Shown here: positions 44,620 to 53,376 of the stretch, in pieces | Layout of the letters: each line of letters begins with the position of its first letter | Position numbering within the stretch: the stretch's first letter is position 1 | Assembly: GCF_000012865.1 (NCBI RefSeq) | Contig: NC_007503.1 | Location: forward strand, 1,400,001 to 1,464,000 | Direction: 5' to 3' | Source: Carboxydothermus hydrogenoformans Z-2901 | GTDB lineage: Bacteria; Bacillota; Z-2901; Carboxydothermales; Carboxydothermaceae | DNA length: 64,000 nt | Notes under the pieces: model-generated | What the model saw: only the letters and a program-made list of their open reading frames with translations | Told to the model about the DNA's origin: nothing | The model's database searches: none | Translations under genes and position numbers: made by a program

Positions 44620-46362
44620 CTAAGCTTTATAGCCAAGGTTATCAATAATAACCTCTGCTACCTCCCGGGCTAACTTAATTGTATTAACCGGCGGAAGTTT
44701 CGCAAACTTTCTAACCACCGCCAGATAAGTTCTCTGCTCATCTCCTTCGGAAACATACGCCAGGAGGTCTTTAGCAAGTTTTTCAATTTTAGCAAAGCTC
44801 TCAGCCACAAAGATCTTAACATACTTTTCCTGCAATTCAGATCCGGTCTTTACAGCCCTTAAATAAGAGCTTTCCATAGCATAAATTTCAATTGCCATAT
44901 CAGCTATCATTCCCAGAACTTCCTGTTCTTGTTCAATTTTCTCCTTAAATTTCTGAACTGCCAGCCCTGCAGCCATTAAAGCTAACTTTTTAGCCCGGCT
45001 AATTGCTTCTTTTTCCCGGTTAAGTCCTGACACATCTTCCACCGGCGGCAGTGGAGCTACAATTTCACCCATCAACTTCTGGACAGCAGCCAGAAGCGGA
45101 AGCTGACCCTTTTGGGCTTTTCGCAGTAACTGGGCCGGAATAATTAGCCTGTTAATTTCATTGGTACCCTCAAAAATCCGGTTAATTCTTGCATCCCGGT
45201 ACATTCTTTCCGCCGGATATTCCTGGGTATAGCCGTAACCGCCAAAAATTTGAACGGTCTCATCCACTACAAAATCTAAAGCTTCGGAAGCAAACACTTT
45301 GTTTATAGAATACTCAATAGCATATTCCTCAATGCCTTTAGCCACTTCAGCACCGGATTTGCCTTTAACATCACCTAAAATCTTATCCATCATTCCGGCA
45401 GTGCGATAAACCATACTTTCTGCAGCAAAAGTATAAGCTGCCATTCTGCCGATTTTGTTCTTAATTAAACCAAAGTTGGCAATGGGTTGACCAAATTGAC
45501 TTCTTTCGTTGGCATACTTAACAGCAGTACTTAAGGCTAATTTGCAGGAGCCAGCACATCCAGCTCCAAGCTTAAACCGCCCGATATTTAAAATGTTAAA
45601 AGCAATTACATGACCTTTACCAACTTCGCCCAAAACGTTTTCCACCGGAACTTTGACATCTTCTAAAATAACCTGCCGGGTAGAAGACCCTTTAATACCC
45701 ATCTTCTTTTCTTCCGGTCCGAAAGATACCCCGGGAAAATCCCGTTCCACGATAAAAGCTGTAAACTTATCTCCATCAACTTTGGCATAAACAATAAATA
45801 CGTCTGCAAAGCCCGCATTGGTTATAAACTGTTTGGTACCGTTCAAAATGTAATATTTCCCATCTTCACTTAACACAGCTTTAGTTTTTGCTGCCAGAGC
45901 ATCGGAACCGGAACCAGGCTCGGTTAAACAGTAAGCTGCAAGTTTTTCACCGCTGGCAAGTCCGGGTAAGTACTTTTTCTTCTGTTCCTCAGTACCGAAA
46001 TATACAATTGGTAAAGTACCTATACCGGTATGTGCCCCATGCGCTGTGGCAAAGCTACCCTGGCCAGAAACATTTTCTGTAACAATAACAGTACTTACTT
46101 TGTCCAGTTCCATACCACCATATGCTTCGGGAATATCTACCGACAAAAGTCCTAATTCCCCGGCTTTACGCAATAATGCTGGAACTACACCTTCAACTTG
46201 ATTTTCTATTTCTTCACTTTTTGGCAATACTTCATTGTTAATAAAATCTTTAACCATTTTTGCCATCATGCGGTGCTCTTCGGTAAAATCTTCCGGTGTA
46301 AAAATCGATTGAGGCTCAGCATCTTTAATTAAAAATTCGCCACCTTTTAAAACTTCAGACAT
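44620..46362 (-). CDS. fadE: Long-chain acyl-CoA dehydrogenase FadE
   Basis: At 580 residues this is the long type of acyl-CoA dehydrogenase, with a C-terminal extension of about 180 residues as in Bacillus FadE and mitochondrial VLCAD. It contains YCLTEPGSGSDALAAKTKAV, FITNAGFADVFIVYAKVDG, QIFGGYGYTQEYPAERMYRD and the catalytic Glu in IFEGTNEINRL. It would feed electrons to EtfAB encoded nearby. It is the last gene of fadN-fadA-fadE, 21 bp after fadA. Confidence 0.93.
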   Translation of the reverse strand: MSEVLKGGEFLIKDAEPQSIFTPEDFTEEHRMMAKMVKDFINNEVLPKSEEIENQVEGVVPALLRKAGELGLLSVDIPEAYGGMELDKVSTVIVTENVSGQGSFATAHGAHTGIGTLPIVYFGTEEQKKKYLPGLASGEKLAAYCLTEPGSGSDALAAKTKAVLSEDGKYYILNGTKQFITNAGFADVFIVYAKVDGDKFTAFIVERDFPGVSFGPEEKKMGIKGSSTRQVILEDVKVPVENVLGEVGKGHVIAFNILNIGRFKLGAGCAGSCKLALSTAVKYANERSQFGQPIANFGLIKNKIGRMAAYTFAAESMVYRTAGMMDKILGDVKGKSGAEVAKGIEEYAIEYSINKVFASEALDFVVDETVQIFGGYGYTQEYPAERMYRDARINRIFEGTNEINRLIIPAQLLRKAQKGQLPLLAAVQKLMGEIVAPLPPVEDVSGLNREKEAISRAKKLALMAAGLAVQKFKEKIEQEQEVLGMIADMAIEIYAMESSYLRAVKTGSELQEKYVKIFVAESFAKIEKLAKDLLAYVSEGDEQRTYLAVVRKFAKLPPVNTIKLAREVAEVIIDNLGYKA

Positions 46363-46383
46363 TATAAACCCCTCCCGTTTGAA

Positions 46384-47556
46384 TTAAATTAATTCAAAGA
46401 CTCCGGCAGCTCCCATACCGCCACCGATACACATTGAAACCACACCGTATTTTGCTCTACGCCGCTGCATTTCCGAAAGAAGAGTTGCCGTCAGTTTAGC
46501 ACCGGTACAGCCCAGCGGGTGACCGAGGGCAATAGCACCGCCGTTGGGATTAACTTTTGCAGGATCAATTTCTAAAGTTTTTATTACAGCCAGTGCTTGA
46601 GCCGCAAAAGCTTCATTTAACTCAAATACGTCGACCTGATCTAAGGTAATCCCGGCTAATTTTAAGGCTTTAGGTATAGCTACCACAGGACCAATACCCA
46701 TAATTTCCGGCTCCACTCCGCCTACGGCAAAGGAGCGAAATACAGCAATTGGTTTTAAGCCAAGCTCTTCGGCTTTTTCCGCCGACATTAATAAGGCTGC
46801 AGCAGCACCGTCACTGGTTTGCGAAGAATTCCCTGCAGTAACCGTACCACCCTGCCGAAAAACCGGCTTTAACCGGGCCAGAGCCTCAAGGGTAGTATCA
46901 AAGCGCGGACCTTCATCTACTTCAAACATTTCGGTTTTTTCAATAACTTTCTTACCGTCAAAGATTTTTTCAACTACCGGTACCGGAACAATTTCATCTT
47001 TAAATTTACCGCCCAATATTGCTTCCTTTGCTTTCATGTGACTTTTATAGGCAAACTCGTCCTGTTCTTCCCGGGAAATATTATAGCGAGAAGCCACATT
47101 TTCAGCAGTAAGACCCATGCTGAGATAAGCATCGGGCATTACATTCATTAATTCCGGGTTGGGCAAAAGGTCATTTCCGCCCATCGGTACCATACTCATA
47201 CTTTCGATACCGCCAGCTATTACCACATCGCTCATTCCGGTCATAATCTTCATTGCCGCATCGGCAATGGCATTTAAACCGGAAGAGCAAAAGCGGTTAA
47301 CAGTAACACCGGGAACTGAGTAGGGCAAACCAGCTCTTAAAGCAACCACCCGTCCTAAATTCATCCCCTGTTCCGCTTCGGGAAAAGCACAACCAATGAT
47401 AACATCTTCAATAATCTCCGGGTTAATTCCCGTCTGGTTGATAATTTCCTTTATAACCAATGCTCCCAGATCCTCCGGGCGAGTATTTCTTAGTTTTCCC
47501 CTGGGAGCTTTTCCTACCGGAGTTCTTAATGCTTTTACAATTACCGCTTCACGCAT
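46384..47556 (-). CDS. fadA: 3-ketoacyl-CoA thiolase FadA
   Basis: FadA cleaves 3-ketoacyl-CoA with CoA in the last step of beta-oxidation. The active Cys is in [18 protein letters not shown] (about residue 89), the His in [17 protein letters not shown] and the second Cys in [14 protein letters not shown]. It is distinct from the thiolase in the short-chain module, which has the VNKVCASG form. Gene order fadN-fadA-fadE is as in Bacillus. Confidence 0.94.
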   Translation of the reverse strand: MREAVIVKALRTPVGKAPRGKLRNTRPEDLGALVIKEIINQTGINPEIIEDVIIGCAFPEAEQGMNLGRVVALRAGLPYSVPGVTVNRFCSSGLNAIADAAMKIMTGMSDVVIAGGIESMSMVPMGGNDLLPNPELMNVMPDAYLSMGLTAENVASRYNISREEQDEFAYKSHMKAKEAILGGKFKDEIVPVPVVEKIFDGKKVIEKTEMFEVDEGPRFDTTLEALARLKPVFRQGGTVTAGNSSQTSDGAAAALLMSAEKAEELGLKPIAVFRSFAVGGVEPEIMGIGPVVAIPKALKLAGITLDQVDVFELNEAFAAQALAVIKTLEIDPAKVNPNGGAIALGHPLGCTGAKLTATLLSEMQRRRAKYGVVSMCIGGGMGAAGVFELI

Positions 47557-47567
47557 AGCATCACCTC

Positions 47568-49985
47568 CTAATTTCTAAGCGGTTTATTTTTAAGAAGCAT
47601 ATGGCGAATCCGTTCCTGTGTTTTCCGTTCGCCGGCTAAACTTAAAAACGCTTCCCTTTCCAAATCTAAGAGATACTGTTCAGTTACATAGGTTCCCGGA
47701 TGGACATTTCCACCGGTTAAAACATAGGCAATCTTCTTGGCAATATGAGCATCGTATTCAGTAATGAAATTGCCTTCTTTCATATTGTGAATAACCGAAG
47801 CTAAAGCTGCATAACCGGAGGTACCTAAAACTTTTACGGGCTTGGGAACCGGCGGACGGTAACCCATCTTCGACATATAAAGAACCCGTTCTTTGGCATC
47901 ATGAATGAGATAATCCCGATTCATCGTGACACCATCACAGGGTCTCAAGAAGCCGAGTTTTTTTGCTTCCTGACCGCTGGTAGATACGCGTGCGGTTGCC
48001 GCCAGTTCAAAAGCTCTAAAGATAAACGGCTTGTAATCTACCGCTCCGGCTACTCTCCAGCCACCGGTATCGCTGGCGTATTCGGTCATGCGGTAGACCA
48101 ACTCTTTAAGTCCGCCGCCAGCTGGTACCAGGCCTACTCCCACTTCAACTAAGCCCATGTACGTTTCCGCTGCCGCCTGAATACCATCGGAAGCCAAACA
48201 AACCTCGCAGCCACCACCCACAGTCATCCCAAAAGGTGCAGCTACCACCGGTTTGTCGCAGTACTTCAACGTTAAGAGGCTGTCCTGGAAGGTCTTTACC
48301 ATGTAATCTAATTCATCCCAATCTTCATCTTCAATGGTCATGAGAATTAAAGCCAGGTTAGCACCCACGGAAAAGTTTTTGCCATCATTGCCAATAACCA
48401 GACCCCGCCAGTTCCTGCTGACCTCTTCGGTAGCTCTTCTAATCATGGAAAGTATGTCATCACCAATAGCGTTGCTTTTGGAATGGAATTCCAAGAGAGC
48501 CACATCATCCCCGATATCAATTAACGACGCTCCCTGATTTTCAAAAATAACTTTATTTTGAGCTTTTAAGTCCTTAATCACATAAAATTCTTTCGGCAGC
48601 TCAACTGGCTTATAATCTTCGGTAGCAAGATCAAAGTAGTAAGTCACGCCCTTTTCATATTTGTAGAAACTCTTGTACCCTTTTGCCAGGAGCTTTTCCA
48701 CAATCGGCGGAATTACTTCTCCTTCTTCCCTCATTCGGGCTACAGTTTTTTCTACCCCAATAGCATCCCAGGTTTCAAAGGGACCCAACTGCCAGTTAAA
48801 GCCCCAGCGCATGGCCCGGTCGATATTAACAATATCATCGGCAATTTCGGGAATCTTAGATGCAGCATACAGCAGGGTCTTTTTCATTATTCTCCAGACC
48901 AGAGCGGCCCCTTCATCTTTTCCAGAAATTAAGGTTTGCAGTTTGGCTTTTAACCCTTCCGCTGCTTTAGCCGCTTCTAACGATGGGTAATTAACTTTTT
49001 CCTGGGGCTTGTATTGGAGAGTTTTGACATCCAGGCTTAAGATTTCTTTACCTTCCTCGGTTTTAACTTTTTTGTAAAATCCCTGACCGGTCTTATCCCC
49101 TAAAAGCTTATTGGCAACCATTTTTTCTAAGAATTCCGGCACCCGGAAAAGTTCTTTTTCCGCAGGATCGGTAACATTATCATAAACGTTTTTTGCTACG
49201 TGAACTAATGTATCTAATCCAACCAAATCAGCGGTACGGAAAGTTGCACTCTTCGGACGGCCCATGACAGGACCGGTAAGAGCATCGATTGCTTCTACAG
49301 TATAGCCTTCTTCTAAAGCTTTCATTATTTGTAAAATCCCGTAGACTCCAATGCGGTTACCGATAAAGTTCGGAGTATCCTTGGCAAAAACAATACCTTT
49401 GCCCAGTACCCGTTCGCCAAATTTAGCCATGAAATCCACTATTTCCGGTTTGGTCTCATTTCCCGGGATGATTTCTAATAGCTTCATGTAACGAGGAGGG
49501 TTAAAGAAGTGCGTTCCCAGGAACCGTTCCCGGAACTCTTTGGGCATGTGTTCAACCATTTTGTTAACGGAAATTCCGGAAGTATTGGTACTGATGATTG
49601 CCGTCGGCTTTAAATAGGGAGCAATCTTGGTAAATAAATTTTTCTTAATCTCAAGGTTTTCTACCACAACCTCGATAACCCAATCACAGTCCTTTAACAG
49701 GTGTAAATCATCTTCTAAATTACCAATAGTAATTAAATCAGCATTTTCCGGTACGGCAAAAGCTGCCGGGGATGCTTTTTTCGCCGCTTCCAATCCCCCT
49801 TTAACAATCCGGTACCGAACCTCAGGACTTTCTAAAGTAAGTCCCTTTTTTTCCTCTTCGGGGGTCAAGTTAAAAGGTACGATGTCCAACAAAACCACCG
49901 GGATACCGGCATTGGTTAAAAGTGCGGCAATACCGCTTCCCATTATCCCGGAACCTATAACCCCTACTTTGTTAATCTTGTACAC
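47568..49985 (-). CDS. fadN: 3-hydroxyacyl-CoA dehydrogenase/enoyl-CoA hydratase FadN
   Basis: This bifunctional enzyme hydrates enoyl-CoA and oxidises the product. The N-terminal dehydrogenase has the Rossmann motif [17 protein letters not shown] and the catalytic His in [13 protein letters not shown]; the C-terminal hydratase has [16 protein letters not shown] and [19 protein letters not shown]. This order (dehydrogenase first) is that of Bacillus FadN, reversed from E. coli FadB. The ATG at 49991 abuts GGAGGG, so GTG 49985 is preferred, giving 805 residues. A FadR-type operator lies 24 bp upstream. Confidence 0.94.
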   Translation of the reverse strand: MYKINKVGVIGSGIMGSGIAALLTNAGIPVVLLDIVPFNLTPEEEKKGLTLESPEVRYRIVKGGLEAAKKASPAAFAVPENADLITIGNLEDDLHLLKDCDWVIEVVVENLEIKKNLFTKIAPYLKPTAIISTNTSGISVNKMVEHMPKEFRERFLGTHFFNPPRYMKLLEIIPGNETKPEIVDFMAKFGERVLGKGIVFAKDTPNFIGNRIGVYGILQIMKALEEGYTVEAIDALTGPVMGRPKSATFRTADLVGLDTLVHVAKNVYDNVTDPAEKELFRVPEFLEKMVANKLLGDKTGQGFYKKVKTEEGKEILSLDVKTLQYKPQEKVNYPSLEAAKAAEGLKAKLQTLISGKDEGAALVWRIMKKTLLYAASKIPEIADDIVNIDRAMRWGFNWQLGPFETWDAIGVEKTVARMREEGEVIPPIVEKLLAKGYKSFYKYEKGVTYYFDLATEDYKPVELPKEFYVIKDLKAQNKVIFENQGASLIDIGDDVALLEFHSKSNAIGDDILSMIRRATEEVSRNWRGLVIGNDGKNFSVGANLALILMTIEDEDWDELDYMVKTFQDSLLTLKYCDKPVVAAPFGMTVGGGCEVCLASDGIQAAAETYMGLVEVGVGLVPAGGGLKELVYRMTEYASDTGGWRVAGAVDYKPFIFRAFELAATARVSTSGQEAKKLGFLRPCDGVTMNRDYLIHDAKERVLYMSKMGYRPPVPKPVKVLGTSGYAALASVIHNMKEGNFITEYDAHIAKKIAYVLTGGNVHPGTYVTEQYLLDLEREAFLSLAGERKTQERIRHMLLKNKPLRN

Positions 49986-50009
49986 CCTCATCCCTCCTTG
50001 AGTTAAAAT

Positions 50010-50029
50010 ATGAATGAATACTCATTCAT
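50010..50029 (-). promoter_or_regulatory. FadR-type operator of the fadNAE operon
   Basis: The palindrome at 50011-50028 reads TGAATGAATACTCATTCA, extended by one pair each side. It fits the Bacillus consensus TGAATGANTANTCATTCA and matches the site in front of the TetR gene at all positions but one in the centre, on reading the same strand. It lies downstream of the promoter, where a repressor could block elongation. Confidence 0.92.
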
Positions 50030-50065
50030 TATGCTGGTAAAAAAAGAAAACCTTCTTACTTTGTA

Positions 50066-50094
50066 ATTATATTCTTAATTGCCGCAAAATTCAA
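50066..50094 (-). promoter_or_regulatory. Promoter of the fadNAE operon
   Basis: TTGAAT (50089-50094) and a perfect TATAAT (50066-50071) are exactly 17 bp apart on the minus strand. Transcription would start near 50059, 30 bp before the operator. Confidence 0.8.
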
Positions 50095-50109
50095 TATATT
50101 GTCCTAAAA

Positions 50110-50586
50110 TTATTCTAAATCTTTCAGATCTCCTTTTGCCACATAAATAATCGCCCATTTGCTTTCCTCACTATCCCGCCAGAGTTCAAATAGGAAGTTT
50201 TCCCCTTCCAGATTTACCTGCACCCAGCTGGTATTTTTACTTTCAGACACAGCGGTAACTTCAAAGTTTATCTTCTTATTCTTCATTATATCTTCAAATT
50301 TTTTAAAACTTTCATCTCCGGAGAAGTAAATCTGGGCAACTTTTTTCTTACCCTTTTTGAAGTTTTCTAAAGCTTTTTTTACCACCTCTTTACTATCTTC
50401 AGGGTAATTTTTTATGGCTTCTTCAAGTTGAGCTTTACCTGAAAGCTTGCTGGCTATTTTATCTAAAATCTGGATATCCGGAAGCTTATTACCCAGACTC
50501 TCAAAAGGTGTACCTTCTAAAATGGTGCATCCCGAAAGATATGTACTTAAGATAAGTAAAACTAATAGTTTAAGTATATTTTTCAT
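50110..50586 (-). CDS. Hypothetical lipoprotein
   Basis: A signal peptide with lipobox TYLSGC (Cys20) is followed by a 138-residue acidic/basic mixed domain containing KKVAQIYFSGDESFKKFEDI and WVQVNLEGENFLFELWRDSE. I do not recognise a family; the second half could be an NTF2-like or DUF4878-type fold. GGAGGG precedes the ATG. It lies downstream of the dodecaheme cytochrome gene, separated by a strong terminator, so expression may be by read-through. Confidence 0.8.
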   Translation of the reverse strand: MKNILKLLVLLILSTYLSGCTILEGTPFESLGNKLPDIQILDKIASKLSGKAQLEEAIKNYPEDSKEVVKKALENFKKGKKKVAQIYFSGDESFKKFEDIMKNKKINFEVTAVSESKNTSWVQVNLEGENFLFELWRDSEESKWAIIYVAKGDLKDLE

Positions 50587-50606
50587 TTAACTCCCTCCAA
50601 AAGGTT

Positions 50607-50637
50607 AAAAGCCGGGGTGCCAGAAGCTGGCACCCCG
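50607..50637 (-). terminator. Terminator after the cytochrome gene
   Basis: CGGGGTGCCAG / CTGGCACCCCG is a perfect 11-bp stem with a 3-nt loop, followed on the minus strand by GCTTTTAACC. Confidence 0.88.
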
Positions 50638-50651
50638 AAAAGTTCAATTTA

Positions 50652-53120
50652 TCACTTTAAGTTATTTAAATCATATCTGTAATGTTCTGTAGCATCATCA
50701 GTATAGGTTGCATCGCCAACTGTGTAGCTAAAGACGTGAGCAGCAGTTGGGAGATACTTGTAAGCATCCGCCGGCGGAGTGCCCACAGCGCTGTCGTGGC
50801 AGCTCTGGCAGAGAGCGGTGTAGCTTGTAGCCTTAATCTGCTGGCCTTTGGCATTTTCTTTGTGCGGATCGTGGCAGGTAGTACAGCTCATCGCACCTAC
50901 ACCAAAGTGCTTGCTCTTGTAATAAAAACCATTATGGCCAGCAATATTTTTACCAGGACCATGGCAGGAACCGCAGGACATTGCATAATTGTCGGTATTA
51001 TAGCCAATCATTGTGGTAATATCGGTAATATCTTTCCATCGTAAATCCTGACCAACCTGGAGATAGTAGGGTAAGTTCTTCCATCCAGTGATGTTCCTGG
51101 AGCTTGGAGATTTGACGTGGAATTCTCCAGGTCCGTGGCAGGATTCACAGCCAATACCTACTTCAATTACACCTCTATTGTTTGAACCTTTTCCTCCGTT
51201 TTCAAGTAAGCTCTTTAAAGTAGTAGAACCTTGAGAATTATTCACAACATAATTTCCGATGTTTTTCTTGGTTCCAACCCCACCCAGGCTGTTGTTAATG
51301 GAGGAAGTATTCTTCCAGGTGACGTTGTTAACAATATGGCAGTTACCGCAATTATATTTTGAGTCATTTTTCTCTTTCTTATTGTTTATAGTTCTATAGA
51401 GTTCAGAAGGATCGTTGGTGTTAGGAGTTAATAGATAAAAGTCGGTACTCAAATCTTTTCCAACAATATAGATTTTCGTCGGATCACTTGTATCATAATT
51501 TTCTCCAACTGTTGTTTTAATATAATTTGCAATATCATTGTTTAAATACCAGCTATAAATTTCTGCAACCGAAGTAAGCGGCCGGATGATATTGGCATGC
51601 CAGGTTTCTTTCCAGCCTTCGTATTCCGCTTTATGGCACTCAGCGCAGGCTTTAGAGCCTACATACTTGGCGTTAGCTTGAGAAGTACCATCGCTAACTC
51701 CTGGGATTGGAGTTACTGCATTGGAAGCACCAGCATTGGCAGCATAACCTTCGCTAGCAGGGCCTTTCCGGTGGCAGGTTTCACAGGTACCCATATTGGG
51801 TGCCCGCTTTAACGCTGAAGAACCGGCAATCTCATCAATTACCTGACCGGACCAGTAATCATTGGTTAGTGTTCTTGTCCAGAAATCTTTGGAAGTACCG
51901 TGAGCATAATGACAGGTGAGACAGGTCATGACATCGCCGTCACTCCGCTTTTCGTAGACCATGTTGGTTAAAGGCAAGAAGGCTTTAAACTCGTCAACCT
52001 TAAAGCCAACCTGGTGCCGGTATGCTTCCGTATACTGACCGGTTAACTTATCCGAAGAACCGGTACTGGTAGCTATATTTCCGGTATCGGTATTGTAATC
52101 GGTGTGACAGGCACCGCAGAATTGATTGATTCCGTAAGTGTGCTGGACGAACTCGCTGGATTTTAGGTAGTCTTTTACTTCCATTTTGACCTTCAAAGCG
52201 GGATAGAAGTAAGCGTACACCACCGTCACGCTTCCATTTTCCTGGAGTAATTTAATCTTGGTTTCGCCGCTGGTACCATCTAAAATATAGTCCACGCCTT
52301 CAGTTTTCAACTGCCCATTTACCCAAACCTGAGTCCCTTTGTTATATGGATAGCTTCTGACCCACTGGAATTTTTGGGCGTTTTCATAATACCCTGTTAC
52401 TTCATTATAGATATACTCTACATTTGACTTATAGTTAAGGTAACTGTAAGCATTAACGTTGGGGTTTAAGATTCGGGCATTACCACCTAAACCGTGGGGG
52501 CTGTGGCAGGATTCGCAACCAAAGGTGATGTCCCAGGCAGTTGCATTAGCTTTGTCCGGAGTATTGTTGATTTCATAATTACCGGTAGTGTTTCCGCCTG
52601 GAGCTGCAAAAATTTGGACAGAACCGACCACATTGTGGCGAGATAGCGAAGATTCAGCACCGGTACCAAACATACCACCAAAGGTAGCTTTCCCGGTGCT
52701 GGCAATGTAACCCTCTTCCACGTTATAAGTAGTTCCAATAGTACCGTCATGGCAGGCCATACAGGTATCATATACTGTTCCCCACTGCAAAAGGGTTTGG
52801 CCTACTGCGGTGTGGGTAGCATGGCAGGCTGCACAGGCGTCGGTATTTTTGGAGTAGTTGCTGTGAATGCGGTAACTGGCAGGATTTTGTTCATTGGGGA
52901 GGTAAATTTCATTGGGATAATAAGTTGTACCATCATAGGTAAATTTCTTTACGGTAGCTTCATACTGACCTATGCCGTCTTTATAGACGCTGGAATAAAC
53001 GTTATTTGTAATAGTAGAATCCGTTTTATCATACGGCACCAGCACCTGAGCGGCATAAGCCGTGGCGGTAAAAATAATTAGCATTAATACCGCCAGGATT
53101 AAAACAAGCCCTTTTCTCAT
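50652..53120 (-). CDS. Secreted dodecaheme c-type cytochrome
   Basis: A cleavable signal peptide (MRKGLVLILAVLML... ending TAYA-AQ) is followed by about 800 residues with twelve CXXCH heme motifs between residues 96 and 775: CAACH, CMACH, CESCH, CGACH, CLTCH, CETCH, CAECH, CGNCH, CESCH, CGSCH, CTTCH and CQSCH. The segment KYVGSKACAECHKAEYEGW resembles cytochrome c554-type proteins. A heme-free beta region near 215-275 separates the third and fourth hemes. It has no membrane anchor or S-layer domain visible. The open frame extends 93 codons upstream, but AAGGAGG before ATG 53120 and the signal peptide fix the start. It probably carries electrons to extracellular acceptors. Confidence 0.93.
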   Translation of the reverse strand: MRKGLVLILAVLMLIIFTATAYAAQVLVPYDKTDSTITNNVYSSVYKDGIGQYEATVKKFTYDGTTYYPNEIYLPNEQNPASYRIHSNYSKNTDACAACHATHTAVGQTLLQWGTVYDTCMACHDGTIGTTYNVEEGYIASTGKATFGGMFGTGAESSLSRHNVVGSVQIFAAPGGNTTGNYEINNTPDKANATAWDITFGCESCHSPHGLGGNARILNPNVNAYSYLNYKSNVEYIYNEVTGYYENAQKFQWVRSYPYNKGTQVWVNGQLKTEGVDYILDGTSGETKIKLLQENGSVTVVYAYFYPALKVKMEVKDYLKSSEFVQHTYGINQFCGACHTDYNTDTGNIATSTGSSDKLTGQYTEAYRHQVGFKVDEFKAFLPLTNMVYEKRSDGDVMTCLTCHYAHGTSKDFWTRTLTNDYWSGQVIDEIAGSSALKRAPNMGTCETCHRKGPASEGYAANAGASNAVTPIPGVSDGTSQANAKYVGSKACAECHKAEYEGWKETWHANIIRPLTSVAEIYSWYLNNDIANYIKTTVGENYDTSDPTKIYIVGKDLSTDFYLLTPNTNDPSELYRTINNKKEKNDSKYNCGNCHIVNNVTWKNTSSINNSLGGVGTKKNIGNYVVNNSQGSTTLKSLLENGGKGSNNRGVIEVGIGCESCHGPGEFHVKSPSSRNITGWKNLPYYLQVGQDLRWKDITDITTMIGYNTDNYAMSCGSCHGPGKNIAGHNGFYYKSKHFGVGAMSCTTCHDPHKENAKGQQIKATSYTALCQSCHDSAVGTPPADAYKYLPTAAHVFSYTVGDATYTDDATEHYRYDLNNLK

Positions 53121-53335
53121 GGTAAACCTCCTTGTTTTTATTACTACCCCAAGAAACCCGCTTCCTCTTCTCCTCTCCCCCCTTTCCGGAAGTAGACTGG
53201 GTCCCTCTGGGGCGGAATGTACCTCCTTGTGTAACTTTTCTCTTTTTAAACCCACTAATATATTTACGCCAATTGTAAATATTTTCCTCCTATTATTAAA
53301 AAAAATTTTAGTAAAACTATATTTAAAAAAACGAC
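53121..53335 (-). other. Long 5' leader of the cytochrome gene
   Basis: This 215-bp stretch precedes the cytochrome start and holds no confident gene. It contains three GGAGG-like sites on the minus strand, including GGAGGAAAATATT and AAGGAGGTACATT, and a purine-rich GGGGGGAGAGGAGAAGAGG tract. An open frame in phase with the cytochrome runs through it, without an ATG at those sites. No known riboswitch class is recognised. Confidence 0.6.
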
Positions 53336-53365
53336 AAAACCCCTCACATCTTTTGACATGAGGGG
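53336..53365 (-). terminator. Terminator after the acyl-CoA ligase gene
   Basis: On the minus strand CCCCTCATGTC / GATGTGAGGGG forms an 11-bp stem with wobble pairs and an AAAA loop, followed by TTTTGTCG. It separates the ligase gene from the cytochrome gene. Confidence 0.8.
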
Positions 53366-53376
53366 AATAAAATAAA

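Noticed and set aside
53121-53335. c-di-GMP or other known riboswitch in the cytochrome leader
   Set aside because: I looked for GEMM-I (GCACA...CGCAAAGC), cobalamin and SAM box motifs; none is present.
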